Notes: generated by a model not told the origin, from the letters alone. Numbered from the stretch's first letter, positions 53,221 through 63,281 are shown. The stretch: 64,000 bases of DNA from Shewanella halifaxensis HAW-EB4 (GCF_000019185.1 NC_010334.1:3348001-3412000); one strand, 5' to 3'. A program made the numbers and translations.

Positions 53221-53799
53221 TTAGATAGCTTTCGCTGAATTGATAACGGTGTGAACTTCGATGTTTTGACCAGGCTTCAACTCTGTGCCCATTGCGGTTT
53301 CAACACTTTCAGTGTTTTCAGTAGTAAAAGTAACGGTACCCGTTGTTGCAACAACAGGCTTAGACTTTTCCATTGGTGCGCCTTCCATCTTAACAACAGT
53401 CCCCACACCTGTAGTGTCTAGCGTACCAATAACCGTCTCTAGTGAACTCATTGTCCAAGATGCATCGGGAATAATATCGCCAACCGCTTCTGCAACTTCA
53501 CCTTGCATAAATCCGCTAGCACAAACGCCTTCAACTGGCGCACTGCCATCGGTACATAAACGGTAATGCAGTTCTAAAGAGATCTGATCTGAAGTGAAAA
53601 CACCTGTGGTGTCTTTAACATCAAGTCCTGCCGTATCTATGTATGGAACACGTCCAGAAGGACCAGTGATGATAACTCCGGCACCAGGAACAACAGTCGG
53701 TACTATCCCTTTCCAGTGAAGGGTCGTTGTTGCATCATCGGCAAGAGCCGTTCCAGATAGTGTCAGTAGCGCGATGGGTAATAAAATTTTAGCATTCAT
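53221..53799 (-). CDS. CS1/alpha-type major fimbrial pilin
   Basis: 192 residues from ATG 53799 (MNAKILLPIALLTLSG), preceded by GAGGA; the upstream ATG at 53820 is out of place. The signal peptide ends near ALA-DDATTTLHWKG. The mature N-terminus TTTLHWKGIVPTV resembles the donor strand of CooA/CblA pilins. A pair of cysteines (LCTDGSAPVEGVCAS) and Thr/Val-rich beta strands follow. As first gene of the cluster it is likely the most abundant product. Confidence 0.78.
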   Translation of the reverse strand: MNAKILLPIALLTLSGTALADDATTTLHWKGIVPTVVPGAGVIITGPSGRVPYIDTAGLDVKDTTGVFTSDQISLELHYRLCTDGSAPVEGVCASGFMQGEVAEAVGDIIPDASWTMSSLETVIGTLDTTGVGTVVKMEGAPMEKSKPVVATTGTVTFTTENTESVETAMGTELKPGQNIEVHTVINSAKAI

Positions 53800-54101
53800 A
53801 GAAACATCCTCGTTAAACATTTATTCGCCATACTTGCTTATTAAAAATAAATACCTAAACCGGTAATAAATCACTTTCTTTTGCAAATATGTCTGATAGG
53901 TAACTTTCAGGGCATATGTTAACGACTCGATATTTTCTCAACAGGTCAAAACTGAATTCTAAAAATCAAAAATGCCTACAAAGCACAAAAATCAGCCTAA
54001 TCACGGCGCTTTGTGATCAAAAAACAACAGAAATAGTTAAAACTGTCAATCTGGGGAGTTTTTAGGTTGGAAGAAGCTAATATTGTGCAGTTTACAGCGG
54101 T
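53800..54101 (-). promoter_or_regulatory. Leader and promoter region of the fimbrial operon
   Basis: About 300 AT-rich bases between the pilin start and the terminator at 54102-54158. A promoter for the minus-strand operon should lie here, but I find no convincing -35/-10 pair. No coding potential seen. Confidence 0.4.
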
Positions 54102-54158
54102 AAAAAAAATGGCAGATCTCAACTTATATCCATCTGTATAAGCTAAGAGCTGCCATTT
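54102..54158 (-). terminator. Terminator of the giant lipoprotein gene
   Basis: On the minus strand, AAATGGCAG pairs with CTGCCATTT, followed by a run of Ts; an inner imperfect stem (AGCTTATA / TATAAGTT) extends it. A second hairpin AAGCC...GGCTT at 54194-54219 lies nearer the stop. Confidence 0.75.
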
Positions 54159-54238
54159 AGTGTAGAGAATAGAGCTAGGCGTACAATGTAAAGAAGCCAG
54201 CGACTGAAGTCGGCGGCTTAGGGCTAAAAATAAAAAAG

Positions 54239-57154
54239 CTAATTATCGTACTTATCTAACTCTTGATTACTATTAATGTCTTTGTTGCCATCGTAGGGAC
54301 CAAAGCCATTTTCCTTGTAGTCGCCAAGGATATGACTAAAGCGACTATGATAGTTACCTTTACCCGGTCCCTGATACAGGTATTCAAAGCTATCTAATAC
54401 ATCATCACCATCACTATCAGATAAAATGGGTTGGGAGCAGTACTCAATATCACCACTATGATACTTTGTACGCTCAGCTAAACAGGCTTCAACTTCATTT
54501 GCAGTCGATAAACCATCATTATCTAAATCGACTAAGTCAGGGTAGACCTTACCCGTGGCATCTTCGTTGGCAAAGCGCACCTGCGGATAAACACTCACTC
54601 CAGAGTCTGTTAGCGGGATCACCGCCCCATTCATTCTGAAGTCAATATAAGTACACCCCGTTAAAATATAGGGATAACTAACGTCACCGTGCTTGGGTTT
54701 TTCACAGGTTAAACTTGAGTCAAGCTCTTCCAGTGGGCTGTACAACTCCCAATGCTCTTCATGACCGTTTTTATTGCCACGAGCAAAGAAAGTGCTCAGC
54801 CCTTGTCCGGCAGTTTCAGTACGGACACCGTAAGAGTTTGCAGAATCTCCCACAATATTATAATGGTGGTCTCTACCGCCGTACTCTTTTAGACCTTTAT
54901 TAGTCAGTATTTTTAACCTGCCATCTATAATCAAGGCAACAGCATTTGCAGTGTTTTCATAAAACTTCACTTTTTTACGTTCACTACGGCTTAACTTACC
55001 AAATTTAATGGTCATATCGAGCTTTTGACCATTAGGTAATGCCTCTTGGTGATACTGCGCGTAACCATTAAACTCTAAATAATATCTATCCCGTGACTCG
55101 TTACTGATGGCATCATTTTCACTCATTGTATTAGCGCGGTCATCCTCTTCCACCATATGCATATAAGTCACATAATTGGCCGCTTGCTGGTAATCGTTTA
55201 CTCTGGTCGCCACTTTCTTGACTTTGTAGTTCTCTCCATTGCTATCCTTGCCATCGAATAAAACGTACAGATCTCCATTTTGCGTCAATGCTGCAATTCC
55301 TTTGGTCACTTGGGTGCTTTTTACTATTTTCTTGCCGGTATTTTTGAAGAAATTAGCAAATTTAAGAAAAATATTACCCTTCTCGTCAATCTCGTGAGGG
55401 CTAACCACACGTACAAATGCCTGCGGAGTTTGATCTTTATTCAAACAATAAAATGAACCGTGGGGTTTGCCGTTATCGGGGGCATCCCAACATTGAGAAA
55501 CTTTATCTATATATCGAGTCCAATCTGAGCTGATAAACTTGCCTGTGCTGCCACAGTCAATACTGTAATATCTCGCGGTTCCATCGTCGAAATAAACCAC
55601 AGCAGAAAATGGACCAAAGCTTTCAATCTTTTCAACACCACTTAGGTTCAAGCCATTAAACTTATCAGCAAAATCCCCATAGCAAGTATTGCTCGTACCG
55701 TATATTTGATTGTGTGCGATAGCGTTACCGGTTAGCGTGACTTCATAGGCGATACCACCGTAACTCATGATTCGATCGGCATAGGTTAACCCGTAATAAA
55801 CTTTGCTTGTGGCTGGCAGCTCAATGAGAGTTTCGATTGGCTGCAATGCATTTAATGCGGTAAATAGCACTATCTTGCCTTCACCTCCACTTTCACTCGT
55901 CATATCGATGCGATAATTACCAAAACCGATATTTTTCAGCGCTGAAGCATAATAACCATTGTTTTCCATATAAGGGAGCAGTGTCTCTTTAAACGGTTTA
56001 ATGAGGGTATTACGCCCGACGGCACCTAGAGCACCATCGCCAAATAGTTTAATAAAGCCATTAAAGGAGAATTCTAAAATCCCCTCACGTACAAAGCCGG
56101 TTTCTATACTGATAAACCCGCTACTCACGCCATCAACCTCATGGTCATAAACCGTGTACTTGACTTCATATAGCCCCTTTTCACTGGCAGAAAAGGTAAA
56201 TTTAGTATTATTAACATCGCCAGGATTAACTAGACTGACATTAGCGTCATATACTTGAACCCCAACAAGTTGCACCTTATCGCCTTCCTTGTCGTTAACC
56301 AGTGAACCCACACCTGGAAAATTTAATATATCCAGCGTCACTGAATCCTCTACGGGCACTAATCGGCTATAGGCTTCATCTTTTGTTTCAGGCGCGGTAT
56401 TGATATCCCCTGAAACATCAATATTAATGATCCCGGTAAACACCAACTTATTATCATCGACCACAGAGTAGCTCACAGATGTGAGACCAATCTCAATACC
56501 TCGATAGCTAAAATCCCCATCCACGGAAACATTAGCCGTGCCGCTACCCACCACCACTGTCGATGATGCAAAGCTTGGGTTTGTCATAGGTAAAAATTCA
56601 GAAGCGAGTTCATCTTGAATATTAAAGTTAAGCATATCCCCCAAAGTAAGAGACTTACTGATATCCGGCAGTACGCCGCCAGAGGGTAGCTCAAGCCCCA
56701 ACGCCTCAGCATTAAGCTTAGCGCTATTACTGGTGAATAAGATTGAAGCAAGCGCAGAGGTCTGCTCATTACCATTGGTCACGGTATAACGATAATCACA
56801 GCTCAATGAACGCTTAGGAGTCACCGAGAAGGACAGCATCTGTTTATCCAACTTGGTGATCTCACAGCCTGCTAAATTACCGAGCACCTCTACTTTGCTC
56901 AGGCTAAATTTAGCTGCTGAATTTTCACCGAGTTCCATGCTAGTACTAACATAGTTAGACAAATTAAAGGTCATCGGTTGAGCGATATCATCAGGAATTG
57001 TTACTGACCGGCGAAAGTCCATCGCCGTAACGCTCTTTTTTACCACTGGAGGGGGCGGTGGCGGCACAATGCCGCCTTCACTATCGGAGTCGCTGCCACA
57101 GGCACATAATACTACTAGGGATAACAATAGGAATAATTTAGAAAAAAATCGCAT
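54239..57154 (-). CDS. Giant lipoprotein of unknown function
   Basis: 971 residues from ATG 57154 (MRFFSKLFLLLSLVVLCACGSDSD), preceded by AAGG. The lipobox LCAC is followed by acidic and Pro-rich linkers (PPPPPPVV). The N-terminal third has repeated beta-sandwich-like segments, including a cadherin/Ig-like stretch YSRLVPVEDSVTLDILNFPGVGSLVNDKEGDKVQLVG. The middle looks like a beta-propeller-type region with Tyr/Gly repeats. The C-terminus has calcium-binding-like Asp repeats (DLDNDGLSTANEVEAC, DSDGDDVLDSFEYL, DGNKDINSNQELDKYDN). Probably surface-exposed. No known family recognised; close to the fimbrial operon and transcribed in the same direction. Confidence 0.6.
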   Translation of the reverse strand: MRFFSKLFLLLSLVVLCACGSDSDSEGGIVPPPPPPVVKKSVTAMDFRRSVTIPDDIAQPMTFNLSNYVSTSMELGENSAAKFSLSKVEVLGNLAGCEITKLDKQMLSFSVTPKRSLSCDYRYTVTNGNEQTSALASILFTSNSAKLNAEALGLELPSGGVLPDISKSLTLGDMLNFNIQDELASEFLPMTNPSFASSTVVVGSGTANVSVDGDFSYRGIEIGLTSVSYSVVDDNKLVFTGIINIDVSGDINTAPETKDEAYSRLVPVEDSVTLDILNFPGVGSLVNDKEGDKVQLVGVQVYDANVSLVNPGDVNNTKFTFSASEKGLYEVKYTVYDHEVDGVSSGFISIETGFVREGILEFSFNGFIKLFGDGALGAVGRNTLIKPFKETLLPYMENNGYYASALKNIGFGNYRIDMTSESGGEGKIVLFTALNALQPIETLIELPATSKVYYGLTYADRIMSYGGIAYEVTLTGNAIAHNQIYGTSNTCYGDFADKFNGLNLSGVEKIESFGPFSAVVYFDDGTARYYSIDCGSTGKFISSDWTRYIDKVSQCWDAPDNGKPHGSFYCLNKDQTPQAFVRVVSPHEIDEKGNIFLKFANFFKNTGKKIVKSTQVTKGIAALTQNGDLYVLFDGKDSNGENYKVKKVATRVNDYQQAANYVTYMHMVEEDDRANTMSENDAISNESRDRYYLEFNGYAQYHQEALPNGQKLDMTIKFGKLSRSERKKVKFYENTANAVALIIDGRLKILTNKGLKEYGGRDHHYNIVGDSANSYGVRTETAGQGLSTFFARGNKNGHEEHWELYSPLEELDSSLTCEKPKHGDVSYPYILTGCTYIDFRMNGAVIPLTDSGVSVYPQVRFANEDATGKVYPDLVDLDNDGLSTANEVEACLAERTKYHSGDIEYCSQPILSDSDGDDVLDSFEYLYQGPGKGNYHSRFSHILGDYKENGFGPYDGNKDINSNQELDKYDN

Positions 57155-57469
57155 CGCAAACCTTAATGTCTGTTCATTTAACACTCAGCACCTAAGACTC
57201 TTTATGCGATTGCTCGGCCGGAACATGGCAATATATTAGCCACTAGCCATAAAAATATACGGCCATCGCCTAAACGATGATATTTTGGATTAACACAATC
57301 AGAGAAAAATAAGGTGCGGTAATTTTGCGCAGATGCTAACAGTAAGGTGAGCGCTTCTACAGGGCGCTTTAGAAAAGTAAAATCTAAATATGCCTATAAA
57401 AGCGTTACAATGAATATTGCACTTAAGCAGGATTGAGCTCCTGAAGAAGCAAGGTCTGTAGGCTTGAGA

Positions 57470-58411
57470 CTAGTTTTCTATGGACATGGGCATATTTACG
57501 AACTCTGCGTGCTCTTTCAACCAAGCTATTACCCCATGATGTGACAGGTAATCGTCTCTGCTGATACTGATCAATTTACGTATGCCCGCTAAAGGGTTTT
57601 CTTCCTCAAACTCAGCTAGGACCTCAAAACCAAAGCTGATATAGGGTTGTTCAGCCGTTTTGTCCCTAACAACCATAAATATCTCTTTGATCTCAGGATC
57701 GTCCAACAAAAGTTTAAGCAAATGAAAAACACCAAACTCCCACCAGCGATAATTAAACTTCATGACTGAGTGAAAGAAAATAATTTTGTCACCGCTAATG
57801 TTAGGTTCTCTGGGGATATTATAAAAATCGACAAACTCATTGATGAGCTGTTCTCTTTCATGCTCGTTGTGCACAGACATCATAGCGTGAGCATAGAGAT
57901 AATCGGGGCTTCCCTCGCAGGTAAGCATATGCAACGCGCCTTGCTCTTGTAAGGTGATCGCCCGCTCACATCTTTCTTGCACGTCTCGCTCTGTTAAGTT
58001 AAAAAACTTGGCGCTACTTTCACAGATCAGCGCCAATTTACGTAGATCTGTTAGCGGCATAGATGCAGTGTATTTATAAAAGCGTGTATCTGTTACAGGG
58101 TAATAAGAGGTTTGAATCAAATCTTGCTGATCAAAAGCCAGTGCTTCGATACGCCTTAGCTGATTAACTTTTGTTTTTGATAGCTTGAGGTCTAACTCAA
58201 TTAAATAACTTAACACATCATATTCCGCGAAGGTGAGCAGCTGAATAATTCGCAATGTCGATGGCATTGAGACTCCGCGCTCCCAACGGCTATATGTGAT
58301 CAAATCGAGGTTAACAAAAACCTTATGGTATAAAGATAATTTCTCGACCATTTCAGCTTGCGTCAAGCCATATTCATTGCGGCTCTTTAACAGTAACGAG
58401 AAGAGTTCCAT
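57470..58411 (-). CDS. XRE-like helix-turn-helix regulator
   Basis: About 313 residues from ATG 58411 (MELFSLLLKSRNEYG). Longer starts up to 58498 add a hydrophobic stretch not expected in this family. The N-terminus has a Cro/C1-type HTH: RNEYGLTQAEMVEKLSL...DLITYSRWERGVSMPSTLRIIQLL. The long C-terminal region has no recognised motif (LICESSAKFFNLTERDVQERCERA; FHSVMKFNYRWWEFGVFHLLKLLLDDPEIKEIFMVVRDK), although the latter part has some acetyltransferase-like flavour. It may control the adjacent lipoprotein and fimbrial genes. The 285-nt gap to the lipoprotein shows no clear sites. Confidence 0.65.
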   Translation of the reverse strand: MELFSLLLKSRNEYGLTQAEMVEKLSLYHKVFVNLDLITYSRWERGVSMPSTLRIIQLLTFAEYDVLSYLIELDLKLSKTKVNQLRRIEALAFDQQDLIQTSYYPVTDTRFYKYTASMPLTDLRKLALICESSAKFFNLTERDVQERCERAITLQEQGALHMLTCEGSPDYLYAHAMMSVHNEHEREQLINEFVDFYNIPREPNISGDKIIFFHSVMKFNYRWWEFGVFHLLKLLLDDPEIKEIFMVVRDKTAEQPYISFGFEVLAEFEEENPLAGIRKLISISRDDYLSHHGVIAWLKEHAEFVNMPMSIEN

Positions 58412-58704
58412 AAGTATGTGTAAACCAATATAAACCACGAAATTTATTATCTTGAATGGTAACAAAAATCTGTATCGAAAGAAAAACTCTAAAAGCAAAA
58501 AAACAAACCGCTCAAACTGTGCGCACGCACAATAAAAACTTAAAACTCAGACTAAAATTAGTGACTTCGACCAAAGAATTATCCTGGTGACCACCGCATA
58601 ATATTTCGGCCTGAAATACCTTGGTGCGCTGGTTCTATCAGTGCTCCCTACTCGGCATAAATAAAACAAACCTTACATATAAAAATACCCAAACAGGGAC
58701 CCCT

Positions 58705-60063
58705 ATGAGCCTAGTACTGATCTTATTGGCCGTGATTGCATTTATCGTCATTGCCACCGCTAAATTTAAGCTACATCCGTTTTTAACCCTTATTCTTGCA
58801 TCGTTTCTTGCCGCATTTGCCTACGGCCTACCGAGTGCCGATATCGCCAAGACCATCACCTCAGGTTTTGGCGGGATCTTAGGTTATATCGGTTTAGTCA
58901 TCGTGCTTGGTACCATCATAGGTACGATCCTCGAGAAGAGTGGCGCCGCAATTACCATGGCGGATGTGGTTATTAAAGTGCTTGGACAGCGCTTTCCAAC
59001 GCTAACCATGTCGATTATCGGTTATATTGTGTCAATTCCAGTATTTTGTGACTCAGGCTTTGTGATCTTAAACTCGCTCAAGCAGTCGATGGCTAACCGT
59101 ATGAAGGTGTCGAGCGTGTCTATGAGTGTCGCTCTAGCAACGGGTCTATATGCCACTCACACGTTTGTGCCTCCAACGCCAGGCCCTATCGCCGCAGCGG
59201 GTAACTTAGGCCTAGAGTCAAACCTTGGCTTAGTAATTTTTGTCGGTATCTTCGTTGCAGCCGTTGCCGCGCTTGCTGGTACGCTGTGGGCTAATCGTTT
59301 TGCTGATACCCAGCCAGATGGTGAAGGCGCTGAAGAGCTTTTGACTCACCAAGATGATTTCGACAAGCTTAAGCAGGCCTATGGCGAGCTTCCAAGCCCG
59401 ACTCGTGCATTTGCACCGATTTTCGTGCCAATCCTACTTATCTGTTTAGGCTCTGTTGCCAACTTCCCATCGACGCCACTTGGCGATGGCATGCTATTCG
59501 ATATCTTAGCGTTCTTGGGTCAGCCAGTTAATGCCTTGATGATTGGCCTATTCCTGTCACTGTCTCTATTAAAGGGCAACGACAAAATTAAAGAATTCAG
59601 TGACCGTATTAGCCAAGGTTTAGTGGTTGCTGCGCCAATTCTACTTATCACTGGTGCGGGCGGTGCGTTTGGCGCGGTACTTAAAGCGACTGACATAGGC
59701 ACTTTCTTAGGTGAATCACTATCTGCACTTGGCATTGGTATCTTCATGCCATTTGTTGTTGCAGCGGCGCTTAAATCGGCTCAAGGCTCCTCTACTGTAG
59801 CCTTGGTTGCAACCTCAGCACTGGTTGCACCGATGCTTGGCGATATCGGTCTTGCCAGTGATATGGGCCGCGTACTGACGGTGATGGCCATTGGTGCAGG
59901 GGCAATGACGGTGTCTCATGCTAACGATAGCTTCTTCTGGGTCGTGACTCAGTTTAGCCGCATGAGTGTTAAGCAAGCTTACAAAGCCCAAACTATGGCC
60001 ACGCTAATTCAAGGTGTTACGGCTATGACTTTGGTTTACCTACTAAGCTTAGTGTTGCTTTAA
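58705..60063 (+). CDS. GntP family permease, probably glycerate/gluconate
   Basis: 452-residue inner-membrane transporter with about 12 hydrophobic segments. GntP family signatures include HPFLTLILASFLAAFAYGL, GFGGILGYIGLVIVLGTIIG, GFVILNSLKQSMANR and HANDSFFWVVTQFS near the C-terminus. ATG 58705 follows CAGGGAC. The next gene is glycerate kinase, so glycerate is the likely substrate. A CdaR-like activator at 45111-46271 is the plausible regulator. The 206-nt upstream region shows no clear operator. Confidence 0.9.
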   Translation: MSLVLILLAVIAFIVIATAKFKLHPFLTLILASFLAAFAYGLPSADIAKTITSGFGGILGYIGLVIVLGTIIGTILEKSGAAITMADVVIKVLGQRFPTLTMSIIGYIVSIPVFCDSGFVILNSLKQSMANRMKVSSVSMSVALATGLYATHTFVPPTPGPIAAAGNLGLESNLGLVIFVGIFVAAVAALAGTLWANRFADTQPDGEGAEELLTHQDDFDKLKQAYGELPSPTRAFAPIFVPILLICLGSVANFPSTPLGDGMLFDILAFLGQPVNALMIGLFLSLSLLKGNDKIKEFSDRISQGLVVAAPILLITGAGGAFGAVLKATDIGTFLGESLSALGIGIFMPFVVAAALKSAQGSSTVALVATSALVAPMLGDIGLASDMGRVLTVMAIGAGAMTVSHANDSFFWVVTQFSRMSVKQAYKAQTMATLIQGVTAMTLVYLLSLVLL

Positions 60064-60189
60064 CGCTTATCGTTCGATACAAGTAGGCAAGTCCTATCGG
60101 CTTGCCTACTGTATATACAAGAATCCACACTAAAATCAATGCAAGTCTGTTAGCGCATTTTAGCCTGACTCGCTTTATAGGAATACTGC

Positions 60190-61344
60190 ATGAAAATTGT
60201 GATAGCCCCCGACTCTTTCAAAGAAAGCCTTACAGCAATGGAAGTGGCTAATGAGATCGAACGAGGATTTCGCACTGTTTTACCCAACGCCGAGTACATT
60301 AAGATCCCTGTTGCCGACGGTGGTGAAGGCACTGTACAGTCGATGGTGGATGCGACAGATGGCACGATTATCAAACTTAATGTAACCGGGCCGCTTGGTC
60401 ACAAAGTACAGGCTTTTTATGGCATCTTGGGCGTCGGTTATCAGGGAGATAAAAAAACCGCGGTGATTGAAATGGCGGCGGCATCAGGCCTGCACTTAGT
60501 TGCAGAAGATAAGCGTAACCCGCTGATGACCACGAGCTATGGCACGGGAGAGTTGATTGTCGATGCTCTCAATCGCGGTATAGAGCATATCATTATCGGC
60601 CTTGGCGGTAGTGCAACTAATGATGGCGGCGCTGGTATGGCGCAGGCTATTGGTGCACACCTGCTCAACAGCGCTGGTAAGGCTATATCCCCTGGAGGAG
60701 CAGCTTTAACGGAGCTCGTCAGTATTGATTTAACCGACTTACACCCGCTCATCAAGGCCTGCAGCTTTGAGGTTGCCTGTGATGTCAATAATCCGCTGTG
60801 TGGAAACAAAGGTGCCTCGGCTATTTTTGGTCCACAAAAAGGCGCAACCCCAGAGATGGTTGAGCAGTTAGATAATGCCCTTAAACACTACGCAGATATT
60901 ATTGCATGCTGCGCTATCCAAGATAACCGTGACTATGCAGGCGCTGGCGCAGCAGGTGGTATGGGCTTAGGTGTGATGGCCTTTTTAGGCGCAGAGCTAA
61001 AACCCGGCATCGACATCGTGATGGAAACGGTCAACTTGGCAGGTTTAGCCAAAGGTGCCGATTTAGTGATTACTGGTGAAGGCCGCCTCGATAGCCAAAC
61101 CCTACACGGTAAAACCCCAATGGGCGTCGCTGGTGTCGCTAAAGCTCAGGGGATCTCGGTTATTGCTATCGCAGGCTGTGTAAGCGATGACGCTAACGTG
61201 TTGCTTGAACATGGCATAGATGCACTCTTTTCGATTACCCCAAGAGCCTTACCGCTTGCAGAGGTGCTTAGCAACGCTAAACATAATCTCTACAGCACGG
61301 CTAAAAATATCGCCGCGCTATACGCACTCTCATCCGCTAAATAG
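60190..61344 (+). CDS. garK: Glycerate kinase (GarK/GlxK type)
   Basis: 384-residue cytosolic kinase that phosphorylates D-glycerate to a phosphoglycerate for lower glycolysis. The N-terminus MKIVIAPDSFKESLTAMEVANEIERGF is the family hallmark. Also seen are PVADGGEGTVQSMVDA, GLGGSATNDGGAGMAQAIGA, the ENKGASAIFGPQKGA-like CGNKGASAIFGPQKGA, and TGEGRLDSQTLHGKTPMGVA. It lies 126 nt after the permease on the same strand; a terminator follows. Whether the product is 2- or 3-phosphoglycerate cannot be told from sequence. Confidence 0.93.
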   Translation: MKIVIAPDSFKESLTAMEVANEIERGFRTVLPNAEYIKIPVADGGEGTVQSMVDATDGTIIKLNVTGPLGHKVQAFYGILGVGYQGDKKTAVIEMAAASGLHLVAEDKRNPLMTTSYGTGELIVDALNRGIEHIIIGLGGSATNDGGAGMAQAIGAHLLNSAGKAISPGGAALTELVSIDLTDLHPLIKACSFEVACDVNNPLCGNKGASAIFGPQKGATPEMVEQLDNALKHYADIIACCAIQDNRDYAGAGAAGGMGLGVMAFLGAELKPGIDIVMETVNLAGLAKGADLVITGEGRLDSQTLHGKTPMGVAGVAKAQGISVIAIAGCVSDDANVLLEHGIDALFSITPRALPLAEVLSNAKHNLYSTAKNIAALYALSSAK

Positions 61345-61368
61345 AAGAGTGCTAGATTTTTAAAACCC

Positions 61369-61395
61369 AAAAAAGGCGCTTAACGGCGCCTTTTT
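61369..61395 (+). terminator. Terminator after garK
   Basis: Stem AAGGCGC / GCGCCTT with a 6-nt loop, followed by a T-run. The 260-nt gap to panP also holds a short tandem repeat (CCGTCCATTTTGAG, CGTCCGTTTTGACC) at 61518-61545 of unknown role. Confidence 0.87.
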
Positions 61396-61604
61396 CTCGC
61401 AAGGCAATCACCAACGTCTTAACTCAAAAAACACTCTGACGTTCTCTCTATTACTGTAAAAAAGCCGTCATCATTATTTTTCTACTTGATGCGCTATAAA
61501 GCATAAAGTAAAGTGACCGTCCATTTTGAGCGTCCGTTTTGACCATCTGTTTCTATAGGTAGTCCAGTTAAGAAACAGCGTGATTAGTAGAGAAATTTAG
61601 CCTA

Positions 61605-63251
61605 ATGACAGCAAGAAAAGCCACCGCTTCAGAAGAGGCGTTACTGCGAATTTTTACGGTACCAGAAGCCCCAGAGTCTACCCTCAGTGTGATTGAGCAA
61701 AATATCTCACAGAACTTAATGGGCTTCTTGCAAGAGAGCGTGGTGGCTGTCGAAAAGCCGCTTTCTGAAGTTGAACTGGATTTCCAACAATACCAGATCC
61801 CATCGGCGCCGCAGTTTGTCTCAGACTACGCCGATAACATGATGCAAACGCTGGTCGCGCATTCGGTGCATACCTCGGCGCCTAGCTTTATCGGCCATAT
61901 GACCTCTGCCCTGCCTTACTTTGTATTACCTCTGTCTAAGATGATGGTCGGGCTGAACCAGAACTTGGTGAAAATCGAGACCTCTAAGGCCTTTACGCCA
62001 CTCGAGCGTCAAGTGCTGGGGATGATGCATCACCTTGTTTATAGCGAAAATGAAGCCTTTTATCAAAGCTGGATGCACAGCGCCAATGTCTCTTTGGGGG
62101 CATTTTGCTCCGGTGGCACGGTCGCTAACATCACCGCCCTGTGGACCGCTCGTAACCAACTGCTAAAAGCCGATGGCGACTTTAAAGGCATCGCCAAACA
62201 AGGTCTACTCAAAGGACTGCGCCACTATGGTTATGATGACTTAGCGATTTTAGTCTCAGAGCGCGGCCACTACTCACTCGCTAAGACTGCAGACCTATTA
62301 GGTATTGGCCGAGAAAATATTATTCAGGTTCCCACATCAAACGATAATAAAGTTGATGTGACTCAAATGCGCATCATCGCCGCCAAACTTGCACAAGATA
62401 ACATTCGTGTCATGGCCATAGTAGGCGTTGCAGGCACCACAGAAACCGGTAGTATCGACCCACTTAATGAGCTTGCCGATTTAGCCGCTGAGCTTAACTG
62501 TCACTTCCATGTGGATGCGGCTTGGGGCGGCGCGAGCCTACTTTCAAACAAGTATCGTCATCTACTTACAGGTATTGAGCGTGCCGATTCAGTCACCATC
62601 GATGCCCACAAGCAGATGTATGTGCCAATGGGCGCGGGGATGGTGCTATTTAAAGACCCCACCTTTGCCAATGCCATTAAGCATCACGCCGAGTATATTC
62701 TACGTCAAGGCTCGAAAGATTTAGGCAGTCAGACCCTGGAAGGTTCCCGCCCGGGTATGGCGATGCTAGTGCATGCCTGTTTGAAGATCATTGGCCGAGA
62801 AGGCTATGAGATTTTAATTAACAATAGCCTTGAAAAGGCGCGTTACTTTGCAGATTTAATTACCGCAGAAGCCGATTTTGAACTGGTCTCGAAACCAGAG
62901 CTTTGTCTGCTCACCTATCGTTATGTGCCGCAATCGGTGCAAGTGGCGATGGCAAAAGCGCGTGAGACTGGCGATATCGCAACATTGACACAATACAATC
63001 AATTGCTAGATGGGTTGACGAAATTCGTGCAAAAGCGACAGCGTGAACAAGGCACCTCGTTTGTATCGCGTACGCGGATCAACCCAGAGAGCCACCAGCT
63101 GATGAATATCAAAGCCGTGGTCTTTAGGGTGGTATTAGCCAACCCATTAACTAGTCATGAAATTTTGCAGCAAGTGCTGACCGAGCAAGCGGTAATAGCT
63201 AACAGTGAAACTCAGTTCCTACCTCAGTTACTCTCACTCGCACAGGCCTAA
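61605..63251 (+). CDS. panP: PanP, PLP-dependent aspartate 1-decarboxylase
   Basis: 548-residue decarboxylase of the group II PLP family that makes beta-alanine for pantothenate synthesis in lineages that lack PanD, such as Vibrio and Shewanella. The PLP lysine lies in SVTIDAHKQMYVPMGAG, the PLP-stacking histidine region in FHVDAAWGGASLL, and the phosphate-binding part in CSGGTVANITALW. N-terminal MTARKATASEEALLRIF fits PanP. Older annotations call it a putative glutamate decarboxylase. The gene follows garK, a neighbourhood I recall from S. oneidensis. It stands alone between the garK terminator and a convergent methyltransferase gene. Confidence 0.9.
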   Translation: MTARKATASEEALLRIFTVPEAPESTLSVIEQNISQNLMGFLQESVVAVEKPLSEVELDFQQYQIPSAPQFVSDYADNMMQTLVAHSVHTSAPSFIGHMTSALPYFVLPLSKMMVGLNQNLVKIETSKAFTPLERQVLGMMHHLVYSENEAFYQSWMHSANVSLGAFCSGGTVANITALWTARNQLLKADGDFKGIAKQGLLKGLRHYGYDDLAILVSERGHYSLAKTADLLGIGRENIIQVPTSNDNKVDVTQMRIIAAKLAQDNIRVMAIVGVAGTTETGSIDPLNELADLAAELNCHFHVDAAWGGASLLSNKYRHLLTGIERADSVTIDAHKQMYVPMGAGMVLFKDPTFANAIKHHAEYILRQGSKDLGSQTLEGSRPGMAMLVHACLKIIGREGYEILINNSLEKARYFADLITAEADFELVSKPELCLLTYRYVPQSVQVAMAKARETGDIATLTQYNQLLDGLTKFVQKRQREQGTSFVSRTRINPESHQLMNIKAVVFRVVLANPLTSHEILQQVLTEQAVIANSETQFLPQLLSLAQA

Positions 63252-63281
63252 CAGCTAAATGACCGCAAGGCTCGATTGACG

